Shown in pieces: positions 5,931-6,283 of a DNA stretch of 6,283 nt. The DNA lies in NCBI GenBank assembly GCA_947485425.1, contig CANKSK010000069.1:1-6283 (forward strand), read 5' to 3'. Position 1 is the stretch's first letter. Each line of letters opens with the position of its first letter. The position numbers were made by a program, and so were the translations under genes. This DNA comes from Bacteroidota bacterium (lineage in GTDB: Bacteria > Bacteroidota > Bacteroidia > AKYH767-A > CANKSK01). Under the pieces are notes generated by a model. It saw nothing but the letters and a program-made list of their open reading frames with translations. It ran no database searches and was not told where the DNA came from.

Positions 5931-6283
5931 GTGATAGATTCATCTCAAGTCCAAAATCTAATGCAAATCATTTTGCATAAAAACGCTACACTTGTAGCTG
6001 TTTCGAAGACAAAAAGCATAGATGAAATACGAATGGTATACGATTGCGGGCAAAAATTTTTTGGAGAAAACAAGGTCCAAGAAATTATCCTCAAACAAAA
6101 AGAATTGCCTCAAGATATCAAGTGGCATATGATTGGGCATTTACAAACCAATAAAGTAAAATTAATAGCCCCATTTATCAGTTTAATCGAATCTGTTGAT
6201 AGCGAAAAATTGCTAGCAGAAATCAGCAAGGAAGCACAAAAAAACATTAGAACAATTGATTGTTTACTAGAAATTAAAATTGC
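5931..6283 (+). CDS. yggS: YggS-type PLP homeostasis protein (5' part, cut by window edge)
   Basis: 117 complete codons of a roughly 220-residue family (PF01168, alanine-racemase-like barrel). Members bind PLP without known catalysis and keep PLP and amino-acid pools balanced. LVAVSKTK (21-28) carries the PLP lysine, Lys26, equivalent to Lys36 of E. coli YggS. FFGENKVQE, WHMIGHLQTNKV and IESVDSEKL follow in the usual order. I choose the GTG at 5931: an in-frame TAA lies just upstream at 5925, and starting at the next ATG (5961) would leave only 15 residues before the PLP lysine and remove most of the first helix. The gene lies 28 nt after the DUF1015 gene, on the same strand and probably in the same transcript. 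A link to the PLP-dependent aminotransferase upstream is plausible. Confidence 0.92.
   Translation, partial: MIDSSQVQNLMQIILHKNATLVAVSKTKSIDEIRMVYDCGQKFFGENKVQEIILKQKELPQDIKWHMIGHLQTNKVKLIAPFISLIESVDSEKLLAEISKEAQKNIRTIDCLLEIKI
5961..5998 (+). repeat. Two tandem inverted repeats at the 5' end of yggS
   Basis: ATGCAAA (5961-5967) and TTTGCAT (5972-5978) form a perfect 7-bp stem with a TCAT loop. Just after it, GCTACA (5985-5990) and TGTAGC (5993-5998) form a second perfect repeat with a 2-nt centre. Both lie inside the yggS coding region, 30-68 nt after the GTG. The first hairpin buries the alternative ATG at 5961. There is no T run, so this is not a terminator. Confidence 0.35.

Overview
The window looks like chromosomal DNA of a Bacteroidota bacterium. 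The base composition is AT-rich. Start codons follow A-rich leaders with almost no Shine-Dalgarno sequence. Two intergenic sites match the Bacteroidota promoter pattern (TTG, about 20 nt, TANNTTTG). The gene order (acyl-CoA reductase divergent from a ferredoxin, then aminotransferase, phosphoglycerate dehydrogenase, DUF1015, YggS) is, from memory, a Bacteroidota arrangement. I cannot name a genus.

Layout: positions 1-1063 on the minus strand hold almost all of a LuxC-family acyl-CoA reductase. Its extreme 3' end lies outside the window. A 138-bp divergent promoter region (1064-1201) separates it from a small 2[4Fe-4S] ferredoxin gene (1202-1549, plus), which ends at a strong intrinsic terminator (1553-1580). 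A gene of unknown function for an exported protein follows (1625-2506). Next comes a tight plus-strand run: a class V PLP aminotransferase (2561-3634), a short D-3-phosphoglycerate dehydrogenase (3651-4613), a DUF1015 protein (4655-5902) and the 5' part of a YggS-type PLP homeostasis gene (from a GTG at 5931, running off the right edge). No intergenic stretch exceeds 300 bases.

How the genes fit together: the dehydrogenase and aminotransferase can carry out the first two steps of serine synthesis (3-phosphoglycerate to phosphohydroxypyruvate to phosphoserine). DUF1015 is a frequent neighbour of such genes and carries a DGHHR signature. YggS handles PLP, the cofactor of the aminotransferase. 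No phosphoserine phosphatase gene is visible. The aminotransferase belongs to the alanine-glyoxylate/serine-pyruvate branch and is not a canonical SerC, so it probably replaces SerC here.

I see no mobile element, CRISPR array, RNA gene or clearly new system. The points most worth following are the role of DUF1015, the SerC replacement, the altered cofactor pocket of the dehydrogenase, and the two overlapping divergent promoters.
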